Position numbers and translations under genes: made by a program. The notes beneath the pieces were generated by a model that saw only the letters and a list, made by a program, of their open reading frames with translations, ran no database searches and was not told where the DNA came from. Positions 12,047 through 20,551 of a DNA stretch of 30,285 nt are shown here, in pieces; positions within the stretch are counted from its first letter, which is position 1; each line of letters starts with the position of its first letter. The DNA comes from a virus: positions 1 to 30,285 of the IMG/VR virus record IMGVR_UViG_3300025309_000040. One strand, written 5' to 3'.

Positions 12047-12106
12047 ATCCCGGAGCTGCACCCCCGTATGTTTACGGGCGGTTCAGCGACCGGGATTTTC
12101 GTTTTT
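12047..12106 (+). terminator. Strong intrinsic terminator in late leader
   Basis: Near-continuous rod: ATCCCGG (12047-12053) with CCGGGAT (12090-12096), GCTG (12055) with CAGC (12084), ACC (12060) with GGT (12080), and CCCGTA (12063) with TACGGG (12073) around a TGTT loop, followed by TTTTCGTTTTT. It lies after the promoter and before the holin-like gene, so it acts on the early operon and also on any late transcript, giving a roughly 75-nt RNA unless read through. Confidence 0.8.
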
Positions 12107-12125
12107 AACCTGCGGAGGCTTCGCC

Positions 12126-12671
12126 ATGAAAGCTAAAACTATTTTTGTTTCGGTCATCTTGATGATGGTCTTGCTGGTGATGATCATCATGCCGGTATTT
12201 GCTCAGGCTGCTCCGATCGGAGAGATGCCTGTCACGGCTCAGGCGGAAGCCCAGGAGGTGGCACCGGCGATCCTATTGACGCCGGAAATGCTGGGGGGTA
12301 TTGCCGGCATTGTGCTCAGTCTGTTATTCGCATATATTCCGAAGTTGAATGTTAAGTTTGCTGAATTAACGCCTGAGGCGAAACGCCTGATTATGCTGGG
12401 TGTGCTGCTGGCTACATCCGGGGCGATCTATGGCTTAAATTGCGGAGGGGTGATCAGTACTGGGGTGACGTGTGATCGAGCCGGGATTATTCAACTTGGC
12501 TCGATCTTTTTATATGCGGTAGTTCTCAATCAATCCACTTACGGCCTTACTCCTATCCCGGCGGCCGTAAAAGTGGCAGCGGCAGAATCGAAGAAAACGT
12601 CGGAGGCACTGGCTCAAGAAAAAGTGCAAGAGAAAGCGCTCGATGAGCATGACGTCCAATCCTACGGTTAG
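12126..12671 (+). CDS. Holin-like membrane protein
   Basis: 181 aa with GCGGAGG upstream. Signal-like hydrophobic N-terminus (residues 5-27, ending near VFAQA), then helices at about 55-75 (GGIAGIVLSLLFAYIP) and 87-104 and 118-137. The C-terminal tail is charged (ESKKTSEALAQEKVQEKALDE). First gene of the late operon and two genes before the endolysin-like gene, which is why a holin role is proposed. Holins lack diagnostic motifs, so this rests on topology and position. Confidence 0.6.
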   Translation: MKAKTIFVSVILMMVLLVMIIMPVFAQAAPIGEMPVTAQAEAQEVAPAILLTPEMLGGIAGIVLSLLFAYIPKLNVKFAELTPEAKRLIMLGVLLATSGAIYGLNCGGVISTGVTCDRAGIIQLGSIFLYAVVLNQSTYGLTPIPAAVKVAAAESKKTSEALAQEKVQEKALDEHDVQSYG

Positions 12672-12675
12672 GCCC

Positions 12676-13014
12676 ATGCCTGAGCCCATCATCATAGCCC
12701 TAATCACCGTCGCCGGTGGATTGATCGGAGCGTGGATCACAAAGCTCTCCGGCAAAAAGAAAATAGGCGCGGAAGCGGCCGATTTGATTACACAAGCGGC
12801 TTCCACGGCAGTCGAGGCGCTACTGACACCGCTGACCGATAAAGTGAATCAGTTAGAGGCTCAGGTGAAAGAGCTGCAGTGTGTCAACAATCGCTACGGT
12901 CAACGGGTGATTTCGTTGATGCATGGGATCGAAAAATTGATCTTACAGATCAAGAGCTTGCAGTATACCCCGGTTTGGACACCGGATGAGTGGGATCCAA
13001 ATAAGGAGACGTAA
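12676..13014 (+). CDS. TM plus coiled-coil protein of lysis cassette
   Basis: 112 aa from the ATG at 12676 (PEPIIIALITVAGGLIGAWI helix at the N-terminus). A polar helix with AADLITQAASTAVEALL and a coiled coil (DKVNQLEAQVKELQ) follow. An upstream start at 12643 would add 11 residues and overlap the holin-like gene. The stop overlaps the endolysin ATG by one base. Could be a second holin or antiholin, or a membrane-tethered lysis accessory. Confidence 0.6.
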   Translation: MPEPIIIALITVAGGLIGAWITKLSGKKKIGAEAADLITQAASTAVEALLTPLTDKVNQLEAQVKELQCVNNRYGQRVISLMHGIEKLILQIKSLQYTPVWTPDEWDPNKET

Positions 13015-14003
13015 TGCTGAATGGAATCGGTTTTTATATCTGGAAAGTTGAAAGCTGCGAGGGCGGAAACGTGGATGCGATCGTCAAAAAGGCGGTCGAA
13101 TCGCGTTTTTCGCATGTGTTGGTGAAAATTGCGGATGGAGTCTATTCCTACAACGCTGTATATGTTGAGGCTTTGACGCGGGGACTACGCGCGGCAGGCA
13201 TTGAAGTTTTTGGCTGGCAGTATGTATATGGCGCCAATCCGAGCGATGAAGCACTGCGTGTGATCCCGATCATCCAGGCATTGGAACTGGATGGATTCGT
13301 GGTCAATGCCGAGGTGGAATATAAGCGGGTAGGCAGCGCGGCCAGGGCGAAGTTGTATATGCAGACATTGCGGGCGAGAGTCGGGGCGGATTTGCCGATT
13401 GCGCTGAGCACCTATCGCTGGCCGACGTATCACCCGGAATTTCCGTTCGATGCTTTTTTGGAGAGCTGTGATCTGGCCATGCCCCAGGTGTACTGGATGC
13501 AGGAGCACAATCCGACCGCGCAACTAAAACGGACAGTCAGCGAGTATGCGGCGCTGGCGGTCAAGCGGCCGGTGTTTCCGACGGGAGCGTGTTTCCGCGA
13601 ATATGGCTGGCAGCCGACGGCGGTTGAGGTTGGCGCGTTTATCCAGGCGGCCAAAGATTTGGGCCTGGCAGGCGTCAATTTTTGGGAGTGGGCGAATGCC
13701 CGCGCTTATGTGGCTGATGGATGGGAGGTGATCCGCTCTGCTGGCTGGGCTACAACCCCAGCACCCGAACCGGAACCGACGCCCGTCAGTGGGCAGATGA
13801 TGCGTGTATTGGTGGATGGATTGCGCGTACGCAGTACGCCGGTCGCGGACCCGAGCGGCGAGAACGTTACCGGCCGACTGGCTGCGGGTCAATTGGTGCG
13901 CATAGCCACTACGGTAAACAAAGAGATATGGGTGGAACTCGCAGAAGGCGGATATGCTGCGGTGCTGGTCAATGGCACGCGGTATATGGAGGCGGTCGAG
14001 TAA
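13014..14003 (+). CDS. Endolysin-like TIM-barrel protein with SH3 domain
   Basis: 329 aa. Residues 1-240 read as a glycosidase-type TIM barrel (GIGFYIW, HVLVKIADG, VFGWQYVYG, DGFVVNAEVEY, ALSTYRWP, DLAMPQVYW, GVNFWEWANAR), resembling GH25/GH18-like phage lysins. The acidic NAEVE at 98-102 is a candidate catalytic site. A TPAPEPEPTPVSG linker (248-260) leads to an SH3b domain (263-329; LRVRSTPVADPSGENVTGRL), which usually binds the cell wall. Presumed to cleave peptidoglycan at lysis. Bond specificity is unknown. Confidence 0.75.
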   Translation: MLNGIGFYIWKVESCEGGNVDAIVKKAVESRFSHVLVKIADGVYSYNAVYVEALTRGLRAAGIEVFGWQYVYGANPSDEALRVIPIIQALELDGFVVNAEVEYKRVGSAARAKLYMQTLRARVGADLPIALSTYRWPTYHPEFPFDAFLESCDLAMPQVYWMQEHNPTAQLKRTVSEYAALAVKRPVFPTGACFREYGWQPTAVEVGAFIQAAKDLGLAGVNFWEWANARAYVADGWEVIRSAGWATTPAPEPEPTPVSGQMMRVLVDGLRVRSTPVADPSGENVTGRLAAGQLVRIATTVNKEIWVELAEGGYAAVLVNGTRYMEAVE

Positions 14004-14350
14004 TGCCACAAGCGGCGCTGCGAGTATGCTCGCACGTTGGATGTACCAACCTGGTGAGGTCCGGGCGCTGCGACCTGCACCGGAGCGAGGTGATATTCAG
14101 GCGTGCCGCTGAGCGTCAGAAGCTGTATGGCACGGCTCGCTGGCAGCGGATCAGGAAGATTCAGTTGGCGAGGGAGCCGTGGTGCGCAGACTGTTTGAAG
14201 CGCGGAATTTACGTCCCTGCGACCGATGTAGACCACGTAATCCCTCATAAAGGGGATAAAAAACGGTTTTTTTTGGGTCCTTTTCAGTCTTTTTGCAAGA
14301 GTTGTCATAGCCGAAAAACCTCTTCCGAAGTCAGGGGGAGGGGGGCATGA
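14003..14350 (+). CDS. HNH endonuclease
   Basis: 115 aa. Four cysteines for structural zinc (WCADC, FCKSCHSRK) frame the HNH core (VDHVIPHKG, then FQSFCKSCH). A small Cys/His-rich N-terminus (CSHVGCTNLVRSGRCDLH) precedes it. Position immediately before TerS matches the cos-phage HNH proteins that cooperate with terminase during genome packaging. The start at 14003 is just after the lysin stop. Longer upstream frames overlap the lysin gene. Confidence 0.9.
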   Translation: MPQAALRVCSHVGCTNLVRSGRCDLHRSEVIFRRAAERQKLYGTARWQRIRKIQLAREPWCADCLKRGIYVPATDVDHVIPHKGDKKRFFLGPFQSFCKSCHSRKTSSEVRGRGA

Positions 14351-14436
14351 AAAGTTCGCAGGTTAGAAGGGCCAGAGCGCAGATGTCCTGTGATTTTATC
14401 TTGTACGGGATTGGAAACTCCCGAGAGGAGCGCTGA
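14347..14436 (+). CDS. Tiny coupled reading frame (29 aa)
   Basis: Starts in an ATGA overlap with the HNH gene and its TGA overlaps the TerS ATG by one base, so it bridges an otherwise uncovered 85 bases. Basic start (MKSSQVRRARAQ), then MSCDFILYGIGNSREER. GGGGG upstream is a poor ribosome-binding site. Could be real or a coupling leader for TerS. Confidence 0.4.
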   Translation: MKSSQVRRARAQMSCDFILYGIGNSREER

Positions 14437-14894
14437 TGCCAGGACCAATGCCAAAGTCTTTGGCGATACGGCAGCGGCGGAACAAGGCCGCGAGCCGGGC
14501 TACGCTACCGGCGGAACTGGCCGCGGAGCGACTGCGCACCGGCCAGCGACCGATTTTGCCGGATTTACCGGATGGGCAAAAGTGGCACCCAATGGCGCGG
14601 AAGTTCTGGCGATTGATCTGGGCCTCGCCGATGAGCTTTGAGTATCTGCGCGCCGATGAGCCGGCGCTGCTGCGGTTGATGTACCTGGTCAACGCATTCT
14701 GGCACGAGCACAGCCTGGAAGTGGCCAAGGAAATCCGGCTGATGGAACGGGAGTTCGGTTTGACGCCGCTAAGCCGGCGACGGTTGGAATGGTCTGTGGC
14801 GACGGCCGAGGAGGCCAAGGACCGCCACGAGCAAAAGCGCATCCATCGGGCGCAGGTGGTGGACGCAGATCCACGCGGGGTGCTGGAATCATGA
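14436..14894 (+). CDS. terS: Terminase small subunit (P27-like)
   Basis: 152 aa. Basic N-terminus, then TLPAELAAERLR, WHPMARKFWRLIWASPMSFEYL, ADEPALLRLMYLVNAFW and FGLTPLSRRRLEW, the usual P27-family order (target DNA recognition and regulation of TerL). GAGAGGAG precedes the ATG. Overlaps TerL by four bases. Confidence 0.85.
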   Translation: MPGPMPKSLAIRQRRNKAASRATLPAELAAERLRTGQRPILPDLPDGQKWHPMARKFWRLIWASPMSFEYLRADEPALLRLMYLVNAFWHEHSLEVAKEIRLMEREFGLTPLSRRRLEWSVATAEEAKDRHEQKRIHRAQVVDADPRGVLES

Positions 14895-16516
14895 GCGTGT
14901 TGATGATCCCGAAGGATAAACTGGTTTACCCGAGCCTGGGCGGGCAGGTATGCGCCTGGATCGAGGAGAACCTGGTGCACGGCCCGGGCGATTTGCGCGG
15001 GATGCCGGTGCATCTGGATCAGGAAAAACGCGCGCTGGTGTACCGCATGTACGAGGTCTATCCCAAAGATCATGCATGGGCCGGCCGCCGGCGCTTCAAA
15101 CGGGCGGCTTTGAGCCTGCGCAAGGGCAGCGCGAAGACCGAATTTGCGGCGTTGATTGCCGCCGCGGAGCTGCACCCTTACGGGCCGGTACGCTGCGACG
15201 GCTTCGACGCCAAGGGCGAGCCAGTAGGGGTGGGCGTGGTGGATCCTTACATCCCGCTGGTAGCCTACACCGAGGAACAATCCGACGAGCTGGCCTTTGG
15301 CGCGCTGCGCACCATTTTGATCTATAGCCAGGTGGCCGATGATTTCGACATCGGCACCGAGCGGATTATGCGCGTTGGCGGGGACGGCAAGGCGATCAGC
15401 CTGTCATCGTCGCCGGATGCCCGCGATGGCGCGCGCACCACGTTTCAAGTCTGCGACGAAACCCACCGCTGGAATTCGCCGCGGTTGAAGAGCGCGCACC
15501 GCACGATGCTGGCCAACATCCCCAAGCGCTATAAATCGGATGCCTGGAGTCTGGAAGTGACCACGGCGCCCGCGCCGGGCGAGGGTTCAGTGGCCGAGGG
15601 CACGATGGAATACGCCCAGCAGGTGGCCAAGGGAGAAATCCAGGACAGCCGGCTATTTTTCTTTCACCGCCAGGCATCGGATGAGCATGATTTGACCACC
15701 CCGGAAGGGGTGCGGGCGGCGGTGATCGAGGCCAGCGGGCCGGTAGCCGAGTGGAGCGACATCGACTCCATCTGCGAGCAGTGGCGCGATCCGACGGCGG
15801 ACAAGGCCTACCTGGAGCGCGTGTGGCTCAACCGGCTGGTGCGATCCAGCGACAAGGCCTTCGATTTCGAGACATGGCAGTCGCTGATCCTGAAAGATTT
15901 CATCCCGCCGCCGGGAGATACGATCACGCTGGGCTTCGATGGGGCGCGCTGGCGCGATTCGACTGCGCTGGTGGCTACCCATCTCAAAACCGGCTACCAA
16001 TGGCTGGTTGGATTGTGGGAGAAACCGCAGAACGTGGACGAATGGGAAGTGCCGGAAGAGGAAGTGAGCGCGGCGGTTGATGAGGCCTTCTCGATCTGGA
16101 ACGTGTGGCGCATGTACTGCGATCCGCCTTACTGGGAAACGCAGGTGGCCACCTGGGCGGGGCGCTACGGCGATAAACGGGTGATCTCCTGGTACACCAA
16201 CCGCATGAAGCAGATGGCGTATGCCATCCAGTCTTTCAATACTGCGATTATGGCGAAGGAGCTTTGCCACGAGGGCAATCCGGATTATTCGCGGCACATC
16301 GGCAACGCGGTGCGCAAGAAGTTGAATATGGTGGACGAAAAAGGCGAGCCGCTGTGGGTGATCTACAAGGAACGGGCGGATTCGCCCTTCAAGATCGATG
16401 CGGCAATGGCGGGAATCCTGTCCTGGCAGGCGCGCACCGACGCGCTGACCGAGGGAGTGGCGGACGGCGTGGTGGATCTGTCGGCTGTCATTATGAATCC
16501 GGAATGGGGTATGTGA
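14891..16516 (+). CDS. terL: Terminase large subunit
   Basis: 541-aa packaging motor. The ATPase half has an adapted Walker A RKGSAKTE (residues 77-84) and Walker B FQVCDE (185-190). The nuclease half has acidic residues D350 in LGFDGARWRDS, D411 in YCDPPYW and D503 in KIDAAMAGILSW. Full length for the family. The start in the ATGA overlap with TerS is preferred over the upstream 14789 codon, which would lie within terS. Cuts and pumps concatemeric DNA into the prohead through the portal. Confidence 0.95.
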   Translation: MSVLMIPKDKLVYPSLGGQVCAWIEENLVHGPGDLRGMPVHLDQEKRALVYRMYEVYPKDHAWAGRRRFKRAALSLRKGSAKTEFAALIAAAELHPYGPVRCDGFDAKGEPVGVGVVDPYIPLVAYTEEQSDELAFGALRTILIYSQVADDFDIGTERIMRVGGDGKAISLSSSPDARDGARTTFQVCDETHRWNSPRLKSAHRTMLANIPKRYKSDAWSLEVTTAPAPGEGSVAEGTMEYAQQVAKGEIQDSRLFFFHRQASDEHDLTTPEGVRAAVIEASGPVAEWSDIDSICEQWRDPTADKAYLERVWLNRLVRSSDKAFDFETWQSLILKDFIPPPGDTITLGFDGARWRDSTALVATHLKTGYQWLVGLWEKPQNVDEWEVPEEEVSAAVDEAFSIWNVWRMYCDPPYWETQVATWAGRYGDKRVISWYTNRMKQMAYAIQSFNTAIMAKELCHEGNPDYSRHIGNAVRKKLNMVDEKGEPLWVIYKERADSPFKIDAAMAGILSWQARTDALTEGVADGVVDLSAVIMNPEWGM

Positions 16517-16677
16517 TGAAAAATCGTGGATGGCTCAGTGATCTCATGATCTTAATCGGATGCACAACTTTGATTTATGGCATTGGATTGTTCTCCATAC
16601 CCGCCGCCTGGGTTGCTGCTGGAATCATCTTTATTCTGGCGGGAATCATGGCAGGTCTGGAAGGACGGAGTAAATGA
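16516..16677 (+). CDS. Small two-helix membrane protein
   Basis: 53 aa between terL and portal, overlapping both by 1-4 bases. Two hydrophobic helices: about residues 8-28 (LMILIGCTTLIYGIGLF) and 30-48 (AAWVAAGIIFILAGIMAG). Small membrane proteins at this position occur in other siphophages, function unknown. The strict coupling supports it as a real gene. Confidence 0.7.
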   Translation: MKNRGWLSDLMILIGCTTLIYGIGLFSIPAAWVAAGIIFILAGIMAGLEGRSK

Positions 16678-17936
16678 TCATCCGCAATCTTTTGGATGCA
16701 CTTCGCAATCAGGCGGCGCCGCCGCCGGCAGTCATTCCCAATCCGATGCCGGATTATGGCGTCGGCTATTTTGGCGCGCAAACGGTTTCGGGTAAGCGCG
16801 TTTCCGCAGAAACGGCAAAATCCATCGCCACTGCTTACCGCTGCGGGAACATCCTATCGGACGATATTGCTTCCATGCCGCTGCAGGTGTACCGCCGCTT
16901 TGGGCGCAATATCGAGCAGATCGGGCCGGACCCGATCATTCGCAATCTGGCTTACCAGTTGGAGATCAGTCCGAATCGCTGGATGGCGCCGTTTATTTTC
17001 AAAAAAACTACGGTCCAATGGCTGATTTACTGGGGCAACGCCTACATCTGGCAGCCGCCGGGCAGCTACCGGGAATGGTTTATTTTGCGCTCCGACAACA
17101 CCTACCCGACCTTTGACGAGGACGGCGATCTTTGGTATCGGACTTTCGCGCCGTCCGGGCGCTGGCTGACCATCCCGAGCGTCGAGATTTGCCATTTGAT
17201 GATCAACTCGACCGATGGATTCGTCGGGCGCAGCGTGATCACCTACGCGGCAGAAACGATGGGACGGCAGTTGGGGGCGCACGAGACGCAGAATCTCATC
17301 AACGGCAAGGGGTTGAAGCCGGCAGGAATCATGTGGGTGGAAGGCGAATTGAACGCAGCGGCGCGCAAGCGTTACCGCGACGAATATAACGCCCAGATGA
17401 GCGAGGAAGCCGGCGGGATGGCGATTATGGACAGCAAGATCGCCAAATTCGAGCAAGTGACCTTGAAGCCGGTGGATGCTCAGTTTCTGGAGACCATCGA
17501 AGCCACGGACGCGGAGATCGCCAACTTTTTTGGCATGCCGCTGTACAAGCTGAACATGGGTAAGCAGTCCTACGAATCCAACGAGCAGCAGAACCTGGAC
17601 TATCTGCGCACCACGCTCAATCCCTACCTGGTGCAGTGGGAACAAGTCGGGCGGCTGAAGTGGCTGCTGCGCTCCGAACAGCAGAATACCTATCTCAAAT
17701 TCAACCGCGAGGCGCTGCTGCAAACGGACGCCAAGAGCAGGGCGACTTACCTGAAGGACAAAATCCTGTCCGGGCAAATGTCACCCAACGAAGCGCGTAT
17801 GATCGACGATCAAAGTCCCTACCAGGGCGGCGACAGTCGTTATATTCCGGCCAACATGGCGCTGGTAATGGACGATGGCAGCCTGCAGACCGGGCTTACA
17901 TCGATTGCAGAAACAAAGACGATGGAGGGAGCATGA
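16674..17936 (+). CDS. Portal protein (HK97 family)
   Basis: 420 aa. Recognisable HK97-type sequence: SAETAKSIATAYRCGNILSD (N-terminus), LPLQVYRR-like segment, NRWMAPFIFKKTTVQWLIYWGNAYIW, LTIPSVEICHLMI, GLKPAGIMWVEG, FFGMPLYKLNMGKQSYESNE and a C-terminal GQMSPNEARMI. Forms the dodecameric vertex ring through which DNA enters. Coupled to the ClpP-like protease by overlap. Confidence 0.93.
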   Translation: MIIRNLLDALRNQAAPPPAVIPNPMPDYGVGYFGAQTVSGKRVSAETAKSIATAYRCGNILSDDIASMPLQVYRRFGRNIEQIGPDPIIRNLAYQLEISPNRWMAPFIFKKTTVQWLIYWGNAYIWQPPGSYREWFILRSDNTYPTFDEDGDLWYRTFAPSGRWLTIPSVEICHLMINSTDGFVGRSVITYAAETMGRQLGAHETQNLINGKGLKPAGIMWVEGELNAAARKRYRDEYNAQMSEEAGGMAIMDSKIAKFEQVTLKPVDAQFLETIEATDAEIANFFGMPLYKLNMGKQSYESNEQQNLDYLRTTLNPYLVQWEQVGRLKWLLRSEQQNTYLKFNREALLQTDAKSRATYLKDKILSGQMSPNEARMIDDQSPYQGGDSRYIPANMALVMDDGSLQTGLTSIAETKTMEGA

Positions 17937-18736
17937 AACAACCTATTCGTGTGTTGGAAGGCAGCGCCAAGCCCTATGAGCCGTTCTGGCGGGTGGTGGA
18001 TGCGGCCGAATCGGAGAGCGGCGAGCCGGAGATCGAGTTCTATGGCTATATCTCAGAATTTTCATGGTTCGACGATGACATCACGCCGGCAAAATTCAAG
18101 GCGGACCTGCTGAATATCGGCAAGGGCGGGCCGGTGACGGTGCGAATCAACTCGGTCGGCGGCGAAGTTTACGCCGCCAGCGCGATCCGCGCCATGATCG
18201 TGGATTACCCGGGCAAGGTGACCACGCGCATCGATGGTTTGTGCGCCTCGGCGGCCACCCTGGTGGCAATGGCCGGGGATATGGTCAAGATGCAAGACAG
18301 CGCCTATTTCATGATTCACGAACCTTGGATGATGACCTGGGGCTCCGTGGATGAATTAAAAACCGCGGTCGAAATGCTGAAAACCATTCGGCAGGGGATT
18401 GTCGAAACCTATCAGAACAAGACCAAGCTGGAGCCCGAGCAGCTAGCCAAAATGATGGCTGCCGAGACCTGGATGACCGGTCAGAAAGCTAAAGAGCTTG
18501 GTTTTGTGGATGAGGTGATCACGGGCAGCAGCAAGAGCTTTGACCGCCTGCAAAACGCGGCGATCCTGAATGCACTGCGCGATTACACGAATGTACCGCC
18601 GGACCTGCTGAAAACCAGCGAGCCGGACCCGGCGATTGCAGAAGAAACTCTCCAAAACCCTCCGGATGAGGGCGAGGATGTCGATACCGAGCGCGAGGCA
18701 AAGAGCCTGCGCGACTATCTGGATATTTTTGGATAA
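17933..18736 (+). CDS. ClpP-like head maturation protease
   Basis: 267 aa. Crotonase/ClpP fold: ADLLNIGKGGPVTVRINSVG, EVYAASAIRAMI, catalytic Ser106 in CASAATLVAMAG, His129 in YFMIHEPWM, and TWMTGQKAKELGFVDEV. Presumed to trim coat or scaffold during prohead maturation. Starts in an ATGA overlap with portal. The last 60 residues are acidic and may be a scaffold-like tail. Confidence 0.92.
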   Translation: MKQPIRVLEGSAKPYEPFWRVVDAAESESGEPEIEFYGYISEFSWFDDDITPAKFKADLLNIGKGGPVTVRINSVGGEVYAASAIRAMIVDYPGKVTTRIDGLCASAATLVAMAGDMVKMQDSAYFMIHEPWMMTWGSVDELKTAVEMLKTIRQGIVETYQNKTKLEPEQLAKMMAAETWMTGQKAKELGFVDEVITGSSKSFDRLQNAAILNALRDYTNVPPDLLKTSEPDPAIAEETLQNPPDEGEDVDTEREAKSLRDYLDIFG

Positions 18737-18746
18737 GGAGCGAACT

Positions 18747-19115
18747 GTGATTGACCTGAAACCCTATTTCGACGCCGCACGCGCGGCAGACGATGAAGTG
18801 CAGCGGATCATGAACGATATGAACCAGCACTACACCGCCGGTACGGAAGAGGGCAAACAGGCGGCTCTTGACCTGCGCCCGGCGCTGGCCGAGGCAAAGG
18901 AAAAAGCCGCTGATGCCAACAAGCTGTACCTATCGATGCGAGACGCGGCTGCCACCAGCAACAGCGCCGCGCGGGAGTTCGTACCCGCGACCGACCACCT
19001 CAAAGAGACCGGCGACCCGGCCAAAGAGATGACGCGCCAGGAATTTGACGCGCTAAACGCTGCCGCCAAGGTGAAGTTCATCAAGGCGGGCGGCGCTGTA
19101 ATCGAATCCGATTAA
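18747..19115 (+). CDS. Scaffold-like or head accessory protein
   Basis: 122 aa from a GTG with AAGGAG eight bases upstream. Mostly helical and charged (FDAARAADDEVQRIMNDMN, ALAEAKEKAADANKLYLSM), ending in MTRQEFDALNAAAKVKFI and GGAVIESD, a tail common in small proteins directly before phage coat genes. A scaffolding or prohead role is inferred from position and helix content. Confidence 0.65.
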   Translation: MIDLKPYFDAARAADDEVQRIMNDMNQHYTAGTEEGKQAALDLRPALAEAKEKAADANKLYLSMRDAAATSNSAAREFVPATDHLKETGDPAKEMTRQEFDALNAAAKVKFIKAGGAVIESD

Positions 19116-19133
19116 GGAAAGGAACCTTAAAAC

Positions 19134-20276
19134 ATGGCTAACACGCTCACCGGGTTATACCCGACCATCTACGAAGCGCTCGACGAGGTTTCACGCGAGC
19201 AGATCGGATTCATTCCGGCTGTTCTGCGCTCGACCAAGGCCGAACGCGTTGCCAAAGGCCAGAAGATCGTCTGGCCAGTCGTTCCTCCGGGCACCCCTGG
19301 AGATATCACCCCGGCCGCCAGCGGCCCCACGCCGAGCGATACAGTTGTCGGCGTGCCCGAATTGACCATCAGCAAATCACGCTCGGTCACGTTCCACCTG
19401 ACCGGCGAGGAACTGAAGGGCCTGAAATCAGGCGGAACCGACCAGGTTATCGTCAAGGACGCCTTCACCCAGGCGATGCGCGCGCTGGCGAACGAAGTCG
19501 AGGCCGATTTGGCCGCCACTGCCAAAGAGGGCGCTTCACGCGCTGTTGGAACGGCCGGAACCGCGCCATTTGCCACCGCCAGCGACCTGACCGATCTGGC
19601 GGAAGTGATGAAAATTCTAGACGATAACGGCGCTCCCATGAGCGGCCGCAGTCTGGCGTTGAACTCGGCGGCCGTGCTGAACCTGCGGGCCAAGCACGCC
19701 GTGGCACTGGGCCAGGCAGGCGCTGACGGAGTCTTACGCAGCGGCGTCCTGGAAATGATCGAAGGCGTAATTTTCCGCCCGTCAGCCGGGTTGAAGTTGC
19801 ACACCAAAGGCACCGGCGCAAGCTATGCGACCAGCGGCTCAACCGCAGTCGGCGTGGAAGCGGTGGCTCTGGTGACCGGAACCGGCACCATCCTGGCCGG
19901 CGATGTGGTCACCTTCGCGGCCGATACAGTCAACAAGTATGTGGTAGGCTCCGGCATCGCCGCTCCTGGCACGATCCAATTGGGCGAACCGGGCGCTCGG
20001 GTGATCATCCCTACCGCCAATGCTTTGACCGTCGGCGGCAATTACACCCCAAACATCCTGTTCACGCGCGACGCGCTGGCTCTGGCCGTGCGCCTGCCGG
20101 CGGCACCGGATGGCGGAGACTCAGCGGAAGACGTGATGACCATCGAAGACCCGGCCTCCGGTTTAGTCTTCGAAGTGCGGCTGTACCGCCAGTACCGCCA
20201 GGTGACCTATGAAGTAGGCATCGCCTGGGGTCAGGTGGCAGTCAAGAGCGAGCATATCGCTATCCTGCTTGGCTAA
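19134..20276 (+). CDS. Major capsid protein (P22 coat-like)
   Basis: 380 aa. Closely follows the P22 gp5-like pattern: MANTLTGLYPTIYEALDEVS, REQIGFIPAVLRS, DITPAASGPTPSD, LTISKSRSVTFHLTGEE, FTQAMRALANEVEADLAA, ASRAVGTAGTAPF, ILDDNGAPMSGRSL and SGVLEMIEGVIFR. The C-terminus (about 240-380) holds an extra beta region. HK97 fold, forms the icosahedral shell. AAGGAAAGGAACC precedes the start. Confidence 0.9.
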   Translation: MANTLTGLYPTIYEALDEVSREQIGFIPAVLRSTKAERVAKGQKIVWPVVPPGTPGDITPAASGPTPSDTVVGVPELTISKSRSVTFHLTGEELKGLKSGGTDQVIVKDAFTQAMRALANEVEADLAATAKEGASRAVGTAGTAPFATASDLTDLAEVMKILDDNGAPMSGRSLALNSAAVLNLRAKHAVALGQAGADGVLRSGVLEMIEGVIFRPSAGLKLHTKGTGASYATSGSTAVGVEAVALVTGTGTILAGDVVTFAADTVNKYVVGSGIAAPGTIQLGEPGARVIIPTANALTVGGNYTPNILFTRDALALAVRLPAAPDGGDSAEDVMTIEDPASGLVFEVRLYRQYRQVTYEVGIAWGQVAVKSEHIAILLG

Positions 20277-20287
20277 TCGAGGCTGAC

Positions 20288-20515
20288 ATGGCCGATATTT
20301 TTGTGGAAATGGAAAAGGATGGGATGCGCCTGGTGGTGCATCCCACAACCGTCGATGCTCACAAGCGCGCCGGTTGGAAGGTCGTCAAGGAGGGCGTAGC
20401 GCTGCCGCCGAAAGCATCCGGCAAGGATAAGGACGCGGAACCCCCCAAGGACAAAGAACCCGACAAGGGTAAGTCTGAAGCCGATAAGGGCGCAGCCGAG
20501 CCCAGCGGGAAATAG
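20288..20515 (+). CDS. Small head protein with charged tail
   Basis: 75 aa. A short folded part (MADIFVEMEKDGMRLVVHPT .. HKRAGWKVV) is followed by a Lys/Asp/Glu/Pro-rich low-complexity tail with repeated DK-EP units. Proteins of this layout often follow coat genes. Role unknown. Confidence 0.6.
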   Translation: MADIFVEMEKDGMRLVVHPTTVDAHKRAGWKVVKEGVALPPKASGKDKDAEPPKDKEPDKGKSEADKGAAEPSGK

Positions 20516-20551
20516 CCCGAAACCGAATGATTTGAGAGAAGGAGTCCACCA

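Noticed and set aside
14396-15280. 294-codon minus-strand frame opposite terS/terL
   Set aside because: Antisense shadow of GC-rich codons. The plus strand encodes clear terminase subunits.
15653-16297. Minus-strand frame opposite terL
   Set aside because: Arg/His-rich antisense translation with no family resemblance.
16854-17777. 307-codon minus-strand frame opposite portal
   Set aside because: Antisense shadow. No ribosome-binding site and the portal frame is unambiguous.
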